In this document: one piece after another, positions 52,907 to 61,955 of the stretch
How positions within the stretch are numbered: position 1 is the stretch's first letter
Layout: every line of letters starts with the position of its first letter
Assembly (NCBI RefSeq): GCF_900108485.1
Contig: NZ_FNXF01000002.1
Span: 310,001-374,000 of the forward strand
Direction of reading: 5' to 3'
Length of the DNA: 64,000 bases
From: Rheinheimera pacifica
GTDB taxonomy: Bacteria; Pseudomonadota; Gammaproteobacteria; Enterobacterales; Alteromonadaceae
Notes under the pieces: generated by a model
The model's input: the letters and a program-made list of their open reading frames with translations, nothing else
What the model was told of the DNA's origin: nothing
Database searches by the model: none
Translations under genes and position numbers: made by a program

Positions 52907-55174
52907 ATGGTAGCCAGACTTAATAAGATCAGCGCCGCTCTGGCACTGGTTTGCAGCATGCCCCTTATCGCACAGACTAATACAGACGCCACAGCCCCAA
53001 CTGAAAGCCAGGGTGAAATAGAACAAATTGTTGTTACCGGTAAAGCCAGCGGTATGTCTGGTTTTAAAGTTGATACCAGTTACGCCATTACGAACGTGTC
53101 GGCCGAAAACATCGGTCGGCTGGCACCGAAAAGTACCGCAGAGCTGTTTACCGTAGTGCCGGGCGTCTGGGCTGAAAGCTCAGGCGGTGTGGCAGGCGCT
53201 AATGTGTTTGTGCGCGGCTTTCCCAGCACTGGCGATGCGCCATTTTTAACCATCCAGCTCAACGGCGCGCCAATTTTTCCGCCGCCAACCTTATCTTTTT
53301 TAGAAAACTCGTCGATTTTCCGCCTCGATGAAACCGTGCATTTTATGGAAGCTCTGCGTGGCGGCTCTACCCCGGTGCTATCGAACGGCCAGCCCGGCTT
53401 AACCACTAACTTTTTGCTAAAAGAAGGCAGTGAAGTTACCGAAGGCCTGGTGAAGTTTTCTACCTCCAGCTACGGCCTGCGCCGGGTAGATGGTGTGGTT
53501 AGCGGTGAAATTGCTGATCGGCTGTATGTTATGGCCGGCGGTTATATCAGTAGCTCAGAAGGCCCGCGCGAAACCGGCTTTAATTCAGAAAAAGGCCATC
53601 AGTTTACGGTTAATGTGACCAAAGAGCTGGATAACGGTAGTATTAATGTTTACACCCGCCAGACGGACGACCACGGTGTATGGCACTTGCCGGTAGCACT
53701 GAATGCACCGGGCGTAGATAACAAATACAGCCAGATTGGCCCGAACAACCGTCTAGGCCGCATTGCCTACGGCCCGGACAACGAGCAAAAAAGCTATGAC
53801 TTTGGCGATGGCCGTGGCTGGAACGGCGGCATTACCGGCGGTACCGTCGATTTAGACTTAACCGACAGCTGGCGGCTAATGTACCGCTTTAGCCATATTG
53901 AAGGTGAAGCCAATACCTTTGGCCTGGTACCGGAAGGCGGCGCTACTACGCTGGCTAACGTAGAGGGCATTAATGGCCCGGTAACCGGCGTTACCACCGG
54001 TACCACCTATGGTAGTGATACTGTGGTACAGCAAATTGGCCGCTGGGTGGTACTAAAAGATATTGAAGCTTTTACTAACGATTTATCCTTCAGCAAAACT
54101 ACCGACAATGCAGTATTTACGCTGGGCTACTACGCAACTAACTTCTCGGTACAGGACTGGTGGTCTATCGGCAACCAATCCTGGTTTGTGGTAGAAAAAG
54201 GCGGCGAAGAACTACGTGGCATTGATTGTAACGATACACTGGCCAGCTGCAGCTGGAACTACGATATCGACGCCACCGGCGATGGTGATACCAGCGCCTT
54301 TTACGCAGCGGTAGAATATCAGTTAAATGAGCAATGGCGGGTAGACGTAGGTGCCCGGCGCGAAAACCATAAAATTACTTACGTGGTAGATGAAGGCTTA
54401 ACCGGCGATATCAGCAAAGCAGTAAATTACGACGAAAGCAAAACCGCATGGACCGCCGGCGTTAACTGGATGTGGCAGCGCAATATGGGTATGTTCGCCC
54501 GGGTTAACAAAGGCAATAAAATGCCGTTTTTTGATGACTTCCGCGATAACTATGGCGCTTTTGAAAGCGGCGATAAGCTGATTAAAGAAGTCACCCAGTA
54601 CGAGCTGGGCTATAAATGGGCCGAACAAAATTACAGCATGTACCTGACAGCCTTTTACAACGAAGTCGACGGCGAGCTGTTTGTATCCCGCCCAGGTGCC
54701 CCGGCAGAAGTGCTGACCACTGAAGCCATGGGTATTGAGTTTGACGCCAACTACCGTGCTGATAACGGCTTTGCGGTAAACCTGAACGCCACCGTGCAGG
54801 ATACTGAAATTACCAACCACCCGGATCCATTGGTAGTGGGTAATCAGGCCCTCCGCCAGCCCGAATGGATGCTACGGATAACGCCAAGCTATGGCTTTGA
54901 TGTGGCCGATATGTACGCTACGGTTTACGGCACTTTATCATCAGTGGCGGATCGCTACGGTGATAATGCCAATAGCGTGAAGCTGGATGGCTACAGCAAA
55001 ATCGATCTGGGCATACAGCTGGATATTACCCAACAGCTAAAAGCGCAGTTATCAGTGGCTAACCTGACCGACAAAGACGGTATTACCGAAGGCGATCCGC
55101 GTAGCGCCGGCAGCCCGAACGGCCGCTATATTATGCCGCGCAGTATCGATTTTAGTATCAGTTATACCTTTTAA
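52907..55174 (+). CDS. TonB-dependent receptor of the alpha-glucoside locus
   Basis: A 755-residue outer-membrane receptor with AGGAGAAC ribosome site and a signal peptide ending near LIAQT. TonB-box-like IEQIVVTGKAS, plug (STAELFTVVPGVWAESSGGVAGANVFVRGFPSTGDAPFLTIQLNGAPIFPPP...VHFMEALRGGSTPVLSNGQPGLTTNF), barrel ending DFSISYTF. The plug and SGGVAGANVFVRGFP wording is that of carbohydrate TonB receptors rather than siderophore ones. The shared operator with GH65 indicates import of an alpha-glucoside oligosaccharide (inference). Confidence 0.93.
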   Translation: MVARLNKISAALALVCSMPLIAQTNTDATAPTESQGEIEQIVVTGKASGMSGFKVDTSYAITNVSAENIGRLAPKSTAELFTVVPGVWAESSGGVAGANVFVRGFPSTGDAPFLTIQLNGAPIFPPPTLSFLENSSIFRLDETVHFMEALRGGSTPVLSNGQPGLTTNFLLKEGSEVTEGLVKFSTSSYGLRRVDGVVSGEIADRLYVMAGGYISSSEGPRETGFNSEKGHQFTVNVTKELDNGSINVYTRQTDDHGVWHLPVALNAPGVDNKYSQIGPNNRLGRIAYGPDNEQKSYDFGDGRGWNGGITGGTVDLDLTDSWRLMYRFSHIEGEANTFGLVPEGGATTLANVEGINGPVTGVTTGTTYGSDTVVQQIGRWVVLKDIEAFTNDLSFSKTTDNAVFTLGYYATNFSVQDWWSIGNQSWFVVEKGGEELRGIDCNDTLASCSWNYDIDATGDGDTSAFYAAVEYQLNEQWRVDVGARRENHKITYVVDEGLTGDISKAVNYDESKTAWTAGVNWMWQRNMGMFARVNKGNKMPFFDDFRDNYGAFESGDKLIKEVTQYELGYKWAEQNYSMYLTAFYNEVDGELFVSRPGAPAEVLTTEAMGIEFDANYRADNGFAVNLNATVQDTEITNHPDPLVVGNQALRQPEWMLRITPSYGFDVADMYATVYGTLSSVADRYGDNANSVKLDGYSKIDLGIQLDITQQLKAQLSVANLTDKDGITEGDPRSAGSPNGRYIMPRSIDFSISYTF

Positions 55175-55201
55175 CATCCACTCCCTTGTTTCACCCGTAT
55201 T

Positions 55202-55231
55202 GCCTCCGCTTAGTGCGGAGGCTTTTTTTTT
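55202..55231 (+). terminator. Intrinsic terminator of the TonB receptor gene
   Basis: GCCTCCGC (55202-55209) and GCGGAGGC (55215-55222) form a perfect stem with a five-base loop, followed by nine Ts (55223-55231). Confidence 0.92.
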
Positions 55232-55241
55232 GCCCCACATA

Positions 55242-55257
55242 GTGTATATTTGTACAG
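55242..55257 (+). promoter_or_regulatory. LexA (SOS) box before uvrA
   Basis: GTGTATATTTGTACAG differs from the CTG-N10-CAG SOS consensus only in its first base, and sits 36 bases before the uvrA ATG. Expected for uvrA. Confidence 0.7.
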
Positions 55258-55293
55258 CCTTAATGCCTTCACTGCTGATAACCGGAAACCACA

Positions 55294-58116
55294 ATGGATA
55301 AAATCGATATTCGCGGGGCCCGTACCCATAACCTGAAAAATATTTCGCTGACCATTCCACGCGATAAGCTGATTGTGATCACCGGTTTATCCGGTTCCGG
55401 TAAATCGTCGCTGGCGTTTGATACGCTGTATGCCGAAGGCCAGCGCCGCTATGTTGAGTCGTTATCGGCTTACGCGCGGCAGTTTTTAAGTTTGATGGAA
55501 AAGCCCGATGTCGATCATATTGAGGGCTTATCACCAGCAATTTCGATTGAGCAAAAATCAACCTCACATAACCCGCGTTCTACTGTCGGCACCATTACCG
55601 AAATTTATGACTACCTGCGCCTGCTGTTTGCCCGCGTCGGCGAGCCGCGCTGCCCAACGCATGATTTACCGCTGGCGGCGCAAACCATCAGCGAAATGGT
55701 CGATAAAGTTACCGCCTTCCCCGAGGGCACCAAATTAATGGTGTTAGCTCCGGTGGTACAAGAGCGCAAAGGCGAACATGTAAAAACGCTGGAAACCTTA
55801 GCCGCCCAGGGTTATATCCGTGCGCGGATCGACGGCGAGGTGTGTGATTTATCTGACCCGCCAACGCTGGATTTACACAAGAAGCACACCATTGAAGTAG
55901 TGATCGACCGCATTAAAGTGCGCGATGACGTAAAAACGCGTTTAGCCGAATCATTTGAAACCGCGCTGGCGTTATCCGGCGGTGTGGCCAAAGTCGCTTT
56001 GATGGACGAGCCCGGTGCGGCCGAACTGGTGTTTTCCGCCAACTTTGCCTGCCCAAGCTGCGGTTATTCGATGGTAGAGCTGGAGCCACGGTTGTTTTCG
56101 TTTAACAACCCGGCCGGTGCCTGCCCCAGCTGTGACGGCCTGGGCATGAAGCAGTACTTTGACCGCAATAAAGTCATTGTCAGCGACGAGCTCAGCCTGG
56201 CCGGCGGCGCTATACGCGGCTGGGATAAACGCAACTTCTATTATTTCCAGATGCTGAAATCGCTGGCCGAGCATTACGGTTTTGCGCTGGACGTGCCCTT
56301 TAACAGCCTGACCAAGCCCCAGCAAGATGCGATTTTGCAAGGCAGCGGCAAAACGGTAATAGATTTTAAATACCTGAATGATCGCGGCGATATCGTGCAG
56401 CGCAGCCACCCGTTTGAAGGCATTTTGCCAAATATGGAGCGGCGTTACCGCGAAACCGAATCTAACTCGGTGCGTGAAGAGTTAAGCAAATATCTGGCGC
56501 ATCAGGCCTGCCCAAGCTGCAACGGCACCCGTTTGCGCGAAGAAGCCCGCCATGTGTTTATCGGCCAGACTAACCTGCCGCAAATTGTCGAGCTGTCTAT
56601 TGGCGACTGCATGGCATTTTTCCAGCAACTGGCTCTTACCGGCCAGCGCGCACAAATTGCTGAAAAAGTATTAAAAGAAATTCAGGACCGCCTGAGCTTT
56701 TTGGTTAACGTGGGCCTTAACTATCTTAACCTATCGCGCAGCGCCGAAACCTTATCCGGCGGCGAGGCGCAGCGTATCCGCTTAGCCAGCCAGATTGGCG
56801 CTGGCCTGGTTGGCGTAATGTATGTACTGGATGAACCGTCGATTGGCTTGCACCAGCGCGACAACGATCGCCTGCTTGGCACCCTGCGCCACCTGCGCGA
56901 TCTGGGTAATACCGTGATCGTGGTCGAACACGACGAAGATGCCGTGCGCATGGCCGACCATATTATTGATATCGGCCCCGGCGCAGGTGTACACGGCGGC
57001 CATATTGTGGCCCAGGGCACGCTGGAGCAGGTTATGGCGGCGCCAGACTCGTTAACAGGCCAGTATTTATCCGGTACGCGCAAAATAGAAGTACCGAAAA
57101 AGCGCCATAAACCGGGTAAAAAATGGTTAGAAGTAGTAGGCGCAACCGGCAATAACTTAAAAAATGTTGATCTTGCCATCCCGTTTGGCCTGATGACCTG
57201 CATCACCGGCGTGTCCGGCTCGGGTAAATCTACCCTGATCAACGACACGCTGTTCCGGGTAGCACACCGGGTACTGAACAAAGGCGAGGGTGACGACCCG
57301 GCGGCGCATCGCGAAATTAAAGGCCTGGATCACTTTGATAAGGTTATCGATATTGATCAGAGCCCAATCGGCCGTACGCCACGCTCTAATGCCGCTACTT
57401 ATACCGGTATTTTTACCGCCGTGCGCGAGCTGTTTGCCGGTACTCAGGAATCACGCTCACGCGGTTATCAGGTGGGCCGTTTCAGCTTTAACGTTAAAGG
57501 CGGCCGCTGTGAAGCCTGTCAGGGCGACGGTGTTATTAAAGTAGAAATGCACTTTTTACCCGATGTTTACGTGCCGTGCGATGTCTGTAAAGGCAAACGC
57601 TATAACCGCGAAACGCTGGAGATTAAATACAAAGGCAAAAATATCCACGAAGTGCTGGATATGACAGTCGAAGACGCACTGGCATACTTTGAAGCCATAC
57701 CAGCGATTAACCGCAAGCTACAAACGCTGATGGATGTTGGCTTGTCGTATATCAAACTGGGGCAATCAGCCACCACACTATCGGGCGGTGAAGCGCAGCG
57801 GGTAAAACTGGCACGTGAGCTAAGCAAACGTGATACCGGTAAAACGCTGTATATTCTGGATGAACCCACCACCGGCCTGCATTTTTACGATATTCAGCAA
57901 CTGCTGAACGTACTGCACCGGCTGCGTGACCACGGCAATACCATCGTAGTGATCGAGCATAATCTGGACGTGATAAAAACCGCTGACTGGATAGTAGACT
58001 TAGGCCCGGAAGGCGGCAGCGGTGGCGGCGAAATACTGATCGCCGGTACGCCAGAGCAAGTTGGCGACTGCGAAAAATCCTACACCGGGCATTACTTAAA
58101 GCCGTTGTTGGGTTAA
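55294..58116 (+). CDS. uvrA: Excinuclease ABC subunit A
   Basis: A 940-residue DNA damage-recognition ATPase of nucleotide excision repair, normal length. First ATPase Walker A is [14 protein letters not shown] with the zinc module [11 protein letters not shown]...CPSC; signature [15 protein letters not shown]. Second ATPase is [13 protein letters not shown] with zinc site CEACQGDG...[10 protein letters not shown] and [15 protein letters not shown]...[12 protein letters not shown]. It opens [17 protein letters not shown] LexA box lies upstream. In related genomes it is often next to the MFS-ssb pair; here an alpha-glucoside locus lies between. Confidence 0.99.
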   Translation: MDKIDIRGARTHNLKNISLTIPRDKLIVITGLSGSGKSSLAFDTLYAEGQRRYVESLSAYARQFLSLMEKPDVDHIEGLSPAISIEQKSTSHNPRSTVGTITEIYDYLRLLFARVGEPRCPTHDLPLAAQTISEMVDKVTAFPEGTKLMVLAPVVQERKGEHVKTLETLAAQGYIRARIDGEVCDLSDPPTLDLHKKHTIEVVIDRIKVRDDVKTRLAESFETALALSGGVAKVALMDEPGAAELVFSANFACPSCGYSMVELEPRLFSFNNPAGACPSCDGLGMKQYFDRNKVIVSDELSLAGGAIRGWDKRNFYYFQMLKSLAEHYGFALDVPFNSLTKPQQDAILQGSGKTVIDFKYLNDRGDIVQRSHPFEGILPNMERRYRETESNSVREELSKYLAHQACPSCNGTRLREEARHVFIGQTNLPQIVELSIGDCMAFFQQLALTGQRAQIAEKVLKEIQDRLSFLVNVGLNYLNLSRSAETLSGGEAQRIRLASQIGAGLVGVMYVLDEPSIGLHQRDNDRLLGTLRHLRDLGNTVIVVEHDEDAVRMADHIIDIGPGAGVHGGHIVAQGTLEQVMAAPDSLTGQYLSGTRKIEVPKKRHKPGKKWLEVVGATGNNLKNVDLAIPFGLMTCITGVSGSGKSTLINDTLFRVAHRVLNKGEGDDPAAHREIKGLDHFDKVIDIDQSPIGRTPRSNAATYTGIFTAVRELFAGTQESRSRGYQVGRFSFNVKGGRCEACQGDGVIKVEMHFLPDVYVPCDVCKGKRYNRETLEIKYKGKNIHEVLDMTVEDALAYFEAIPAINRKLQTLMDVGLSYIKLGQSATTLSGGEAQRVKLARELSKRDTGKTLYILDEPTTGLHFYDIQQLLNVLHRLRDHGNTIVVIEHNLDVIKTADWIVDLGPEGGSGGGEILIAGTPEQVGDCEKSYTGHYLKPLLG

Positions 58117-58158
58117 GGTGCTTTCTGAGTGGCGGGTAAAAAAATGCATCATTGCAAA

Positions 58159-58175
58159 AGTCCCAATACGGGACT
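58159..58175. promoter_or_regulatory. Inverted repeat before higB
   Basis: AGTCCC (58159-58164) and GGGACT (58170-58175) flank AATAC, 12 bases before the toxin start. Probable operator for autoregulation by the HigA antitoxin or HigBA complex. Confidence 0.6.
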
Positions 58176-58186
58176 ATGATTGCGCT

Positions 58187-58489
58187 ATGAGAATAATTGC
58201 ACTGTCTACGTTGAAGGCGTTCTGGCAAGATAAGCCGGAATATAGTGATGCCAAAGAGCCTATCCTTGCCTGGCATCGCCACGTATTAAATGCAGACTGG
58301 CATTCGCCTGCAGATGTAAAACAGGATTTCAGACATGCCAGTATTCTCAAAGATGGCAGAGTGGTATTCAACATAGCCGGTAATAAATACCGGCTGGTGG
58401 TTTGGATTAACTATGCCTACAAAGTCGTTTATGTGCGGTTTGTTGGTACTCACAGCCAGTATGATCAGATTGATGTGCAAACCATATAA
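58187..58489 (+). CDS. higB: HigB-type mRNA interferase toxin
   Basis: 100 residues from the ATG at 58187, chosen because the HigB fold starts MRIIALSTLKAFW and the operator lies just upstream; the frame is open back to 58118. Motifs YSDAKEPILAWHRHVLNADWHSPADVKQDF and NIAGNKYRLVVWINYAYKVVYVRFVGTHSQYDQID are those of HigB-family (RelE-fold) ribosome-dependent endoribonucleases. The antitoxin gene follows after 14 bases. Complete and probably active. Confidence 0.93.
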   Translation: MRIIALSTLKAFWQDKPEYSDAKEPILAWHRHVLNADWHSPADVKQDFRHASILKDGRVVFNIAGNKYRLVVWINYAYKVVYVRFVGTHSQYDQIDVQTI

Positions 58490-58503
58490 CCGCCGGAGCA
58501 GCA

Positions 58504-58878
58504 ATGATGGATATTAAACCGATCAGAAATGATGCCGACTACCGCGCAGCGTTGCAGGAAGTCGAGCAACTTATGCTGGCACAGCCGGATACGCCAGAAG
58601 GCGAAAAGCTAGATGTAATGGTTACGTTGCTCGAAGCCTACGAAGCAAAGCACTTCCGTATGGACTTGCCAGACCCTGTTGAGGCCATTAAGTTTGAAAT
58701 GGAGCGCAAAGGTTTAACGGTAAAAGATCTGGAACCAATGATCGGCAAAAGTAACCGCGTTTATGAGATTCTAAATTACAAACGCTCATTAACCCTGAAA
58801 ATGATCTGGCGGCTGCATCAAGGCTTAGGCATTCCGGCAGAATCGCTAATTAAACCGCCGGTAAACTTGTCAAACTAA
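58504..58878 (+). CDS. higA: HigA-type antitoxin
   Basis: A 124-residue antitoxin with an acidic N-terminal toxin-binding region (MMDIKPIRNDADYRAALQEVEQLM...EGEKLDVMVTLLEAYEAKHF) and a C-terminal XRE-like helix-turn-helix (KGLTVKDLEPMIGKSNRVYEILNYKRSLTLKMIWRLHQGLG). GGAG precedes the ATG. Forms the neutralising, DNA-binding partner of HigB. Its stop overlaps the end of the converging methyltransferase gene by four bases. Confidence 0.93.
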   Translation: MMDIKPIRNDADYRAALQEVEQLMLAQPDTPEGEKLDVMVTLLEAYEAKHFRMDLPDPVEAIKFEMERKGLTVKDLEPMIGKSNRVYEILNYKRSLTLKMIWRLHQGLGIPAESLIKPPVNLSN

Positions 58879-59369
58879 AGCCAGCGCCTTACCTGGTGGG
58901 TATAGGCCTGATACTTAGTGCCAAACTTATGCAGCAAGTGGCGCTCTTCCGGCGCGATCTGAAACCGGTTCATATACAGCACAAACAGCGGCAGCAACAG
59001 CAACGCTGCCGCGCTCATTAGGTAACAGGCCAGTGCCGCAAGCAGCAGTAAAAAGCCTAAATACATAGGGTTACGGCTGTAACGGTAAATACCCCGCGCC
59101 ACCAGGCTGGAAGTTTGCTGCGGCACACGTGGGTCTACCGTGGTATTGGCGCGGCGAAATGCCAATACACCAGACAACGCCACGGCAACACCGGCTCCGG
59201 CAAAAATACACGCCAATACCAGCCCCCAAACCGCAGGCAAGGCTAAAGGCGGCACCAGTTGTGCCAGTAGCCACATCACTAATGCAAACAGCGCCACCAA
59301 AACAAGCGGCGGGATTTTAAGTTCTAGAGCCTTCATCGCAGCCATCCAAGATTTTCTTCGTTGTATCAT
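58875..59369 (-). CDS. Isoprenylcysteine carboxyl methyltransferase-family membrane protein
   Basis: A 164-residue protein with four to five spans and the ICMT/PEMT-like signature GIYRYSRNPMYLGFLLLL...PEERHLLHKFGTKYQAYTHQVRRWL, which forms the S-adenosylmethionine pocket. The substrate in bacteria is unknown; lipids are candidates. The initiating codon is uncertain: the ATG at 59369 has a poor ribosome site, and the ATG 11 codons later (MKALELK) is a realistic alternative. A tandem palindromic repeat lies upstream at 59411-59473. Confidence 0.85.
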   Translation of the reverse strand: MIQRRKSWMAAMKALELKIPPLVLVALFALVMWLLAQLVPPLALPAVWGLVLACIFAGAGVAVALSGVLAFRRANTTVDPRVPQQTSSLVARGIYRYSRNPMYLGFLLLLAALACYLMSAAALLLLPLFVLYMNRFQIAPEERHLLHKFGTKYQAYTHQVRRWL

Positions 59370-59410
59370 ACTACTTACATTGATTTATTAACTGAAGTTT
59401 GTTTGAAACT

Positions 59411-59473
59411 ACATTTTTAGGCGCAGAAAAGTGTTGAGCTTTTACATTTTTATGCGCATAAAAGTGTGAAGCT
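59411..59473. repeat. 33-bp tandem repeat containing palindromes
   Basis: Two copies begin at 59411 and 59444 (ACATTTTTAGGCGCAGAAAA and ACATTTTTATGCGCATAAAA as their first 20 bases), matching at 26 of 30 positions by hand count. The second copy holds a perfect 16-base palindrome, TTTTATGCGCATAAAA (59448-59463); the first holds a degenerate form. The repeat lies between the HNH stop and the methyltransferase start. Confidence 0.75.
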
Positions 59474-59477
59474 GCAG

Positions 59478-60233
59478 TCAGGCTTGTTGAAAAATATGCT
59501 CACGATGAAAAGCAAGGAATTTTGCTGCTGGGTAAAACTTTTCTGGCAGCACTATTGGTCGGCCATGAAAACTAGCAATTGCCGTGTCAAAAAACAGGTC
59601 ATTTGTATCCGTGTTTTGGCTAGACACTACTACCCGATAATCCTCGTCAATGGTGATCATACCCAAATCGAAGGCTTTGTCATGCAGTGCCGATAGCGCT
59701 AAACCATTATGCGGGTTTAACCTATTATGCTCGTCTTCATGCCACGGCACTATATGGCTGGCTACCAATAATTTGGGGTTAGCTAAGCCACTAATACAGC
59801 AACGCTGATTGTAAGCACTTAACACCGCATCGCGAAAGAACTGCTGGCCAATTCGCACTTTCACTTCGGCTATTTTTGAGGTGATTAAGTTACTGGGCCC
59901 GTCGATGGCAGTTGGAAAGCTAGTTGTACAAAGTTCCTGTTCTGCTTGCGCCATCGCAATAGAAAAAGCTGCCCAATCTTGCTGCATTTCTTGCCACATT
60001 GCTTTATCAGCACTAGATGCGCCGCTTAAACCCGAGCGTCCCGTAGAGGTGATGGCAGGGTCTAAGCTGGCAATATTGGATAGCTTCATTGCCAACGCCG
60101 AAGGTGTCCGACCAATCAAATTTGCGTACTGAATAATTTCAGGATTACGCATATGAAAGCGGCCAAAAGGTAAGCGGCCATAAAGGCTAAAAGCCACTAA
60201 ACTTTGCTGCCGTGTCCAGCCTGATGACGCCAT
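59478..60233 (-). CDS. HNH endonuclease
   Basis: A 251-residue protein. The N-terminal half resembles restriction-associated specificity regions (WTRQQSLVAFSLYGRLPFGRFHMRNPEIIQYANLIGRTPSALAMKLSNIASLDP). The C-terminal half is an HNH nuclease: CCISGLANPKLLVASHIVPWHEDEHNRLNPHNGLALSALHDKAFDLG carries the His, Asn and His of the metal site. A putative type II-like or orphan restriction nuclease; no methyltransferase for DNA is next to it. It belongs to a small accessory patch with HigBA. Confidence 0.86.
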   Translation of the reverse strand: MASSGWTRQQSLVAFSLYGRLPFGRFHMRNPEIIQYANLIGRTPSALAMKLSNIASLDPAITSTGRSGLSGASSADKAMWQEMQQDWAAFSIAMAQAEQELCTTSFPTAIDGPSNLITSKIAEVKVRIGQQFFRDAVLSAYNQRCCISGLANPKLLVASHIVPWHEDEHNRLNPHNGLALSALHDKAFDLGMITIDEDYRVVVSSQNTDTNDLFFDTAIASFHGRPIVLPEKFYPAAKFLAFHREHIFQQA

Positions 60234-60293
60234 GCTCTATTCCGAAATGTCTGAATATTTCTATTTAAACAACATAATGTCACTGAAGTCTTC

Positions 60294-60322
60294 AATAAAA
60301 AAGGGGCAACAACTGTTGCCCC
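60294..60322 (-). terminator. Terminator of the porin-like gene
   Basis: GGGGCAAC (60303-60310) and GTTGCCCC (60315-60322) form a perfect stem with an AACT loop. On the minus strand it is followed by TTTTTTATTG. Confidence 0.88.
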
Positions 60323-60353
60323 AAAAAACGCTAGTGTAGCTACCAGGGAAAAC

Positions 60354-61139
60354 TTAGAACTGGCCGATAACGCCTAAGCTGTAGACTTTATAGCCAGAGC
60401 TATCGGCGTTGCTGCCAAAGCCGGCTTCTAATGCCCAGCTGCGGTTAAAGAAGTGCTTGGCATTCAGGCTGTAGTTGTCAACTTTGTCGTAAGACACGCC
60501 AACTGAGGTCATTGTATTGAAATAGTAATCTGCTTCTGTTGCCCAATATGAGCGGCCATCGTGATCCGTCAGCTTTACGCCAACAGCAATATAACGGCCA
60601 TCATTCAAACCGGCGAAGTACTTGCTGCTGATACCGTAAAATTCGAACTCGTCATCGGTATAAGCGGTAAAACCAACATAGTCGTTACCCTGCAACTGGT
60701 AGTTGTAACTGGCAGAAAACTGGTAAGCAGCGCTTGTATCTTTTGGCTTGATAGCCTGAGCACGGATAATAAAGTTATCAGACACCAAGTAGCCCAGGCC
60801 GATTTGGTTTGCATAATTACCACTGACACGGCTATGTGCTGCAGAAACTACCAGGCCGTTTTGTGCGAAATAATCTCCGCTAATAGCCCACACATTGTTA
60901 TCATCACGGTATGCCGCGGAAACGTTGGTTACTTTATTAATGTATTCAAACTGATCTAAAGGCCCTAAGGTCACTTTTTTATCGAAAAAATAAGTACCGT
61001 CCAGGCTCCAGTTTGTTTCGTTATCACCGCTTACACGAATATGATCAGCACTCACTCCAGTGAATAACTGATATTCTTCTGCAGATGCAGCTACAGAAGC
61101 GGCCAGTGCGATAACAGGTAATACATACTTTAACGTCAT
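60354..61139 (-). CDS. Putative porin / outer-membrane beta-barrel
   Basis: A 261-residue protein with signal peptide (MTLKYVLPVIALAASVAASA) and an alternating, aromatic-rich sequence throughout, ending in VIGQF with the terminal Phe of outer-membrane barrels. Repeated strand-turn units such as SLDGTYFFDKK, AISGDYFAQNG and ATEADYYFNTMTSVGVSYDK suggest 12-14 strands. Resembles the 'putative porin' group of Alteromonadales. Cargo unknown. Upstream 245 bases are AT-rich without a clear operator. Confidence 0.8.
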   Translation of the reverse strand: MTLKYVLPVIALAASVAASAEEYQLFTGVSADHIRVSGDNETNWSLDGTYFFDKKVTLGPLDQFEYINKVTNVSAAYRDDNNVWAISGDYFAQNGLVVSAAHSRVSGNYANQIGLGYLVSDNFIIRAQAIKPKDTSAAYQFSASYNYQLQGNDYVGFTAYTDDEFEFYGISSKYFAGLNDGRYIAVGVKLTDHDGRSYWATEADYYFNTMTSVGVSYDKVDNYSLNAKHFFNRSWALEAGFGSNADSSGYKVYSLGVIGQF

Positions 61140-61384
61140 TGTTTTTATTCCCTAAGTTGGTAATTGCGGCGCGCATACTAACGGCAGGAAATACAAATGT
61201 AAAATAAAAACACAAATTAAGCTCACAAAACAAACCAAATGTTTACTTTTTAAACAAAAAAAGATAAGTGCTCTATGCTGCTAACAAGTTCCGCTTTAAT
61301 CTTTGAAGCACCTGGCTTGGTTTATCTGCAGTTGTCTTTAAACACCTTACTTTGAGAATACACTTTTCTACAGGGAGAATAAGT

Positions 61385-61771
61385 ATGTTAAAAACACTAT
61401 TGGCGGTTACTTCTGCCGGCCTGCTATTTACTGCTCATGCCGCCACACTATTTGGTGCCGCAGTTGATAAAACGACGGTAATACCGGTTGAGCAATTGCT
61501 GGTGCAGCCTGCAAGCTATCTGGATAAAGTGGTTACGATCAGCGGTAAAATAGACTCGATATGCAGCAAACAAGGCTGCTGGATGAAATTTACCGCCAAC
61601 AGTGAACAAGGGCCGTTCCGCATTAAAGTGCGCGATGGCGATATGGTGTTTCCGCTAAGCGCAAAAGGCAAAACTGCTTACGCCACCGGCACTGTGCGGT
61701 TATGGTCTCAAGGCGAAGATGAACCTGATGCTTATCAGCTTTACCCGACAGCAGTAGAAATAGCTGATTAA
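61385..61771 (+). CDS. DUF4920-type secreted protein
   Basis: 128 residues from the ATG at 61385 (GGGAG eight bases upstream; signal peptide MLKTLLAVTSAGLLFTAHA). The core YLDKVVTISGKIDSICSKQGCWMKF...FRIKVRDGDMVFPLSAKGKTAYATGTV is the OB-fold-like DUF4920 pattern with two conserved cysteines (CSKQGC) that could bind metal or form a disulphide. Periplasmic; function unknown. Confidence 0.85.
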   Translation: MLKTLLAVTSAGLLFTAHAATLFGAAVDKTTVIPVEQLLVQPASYLDKVVTISGKIDSICSKQGCWMKFTANSEQGPFRIKVRDGDMVFPLSAKGKTAYATGTVRLWSQGEDEPDAYQLYPTAVEIAD

Positions 61772-61883
61772 CAAAGTGGGCATACTGCTATGCCCACCTA
61801 TTCAACCGCTACCACACAACAATAGCCCGTATAAATACTACCGGGCGTGTTTCAGACGACAAATTTAGCCCGCACCAATAAAT

Positions 61884-61909
61884 TATTATTGAGATTTATT
61901 ATCATTAGC
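61884..61909 (+). promoter_or_regulatory. Fur-box-like hexamer array before TonB receptor
   Basis: ATTATT, GAGATT, ATTATC and ATTAGC lie as near-contiguous hexamers (61885-61908), the repeat pattern read by Fur, about 50 bases before the receptor start. Supports iron regulation. Confidence 0.5.
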
Positions 61910-61955
61910 GTTAGCCTTTGCAAAACAAACCAGCTTACCTGCACGTGGAAATTAA

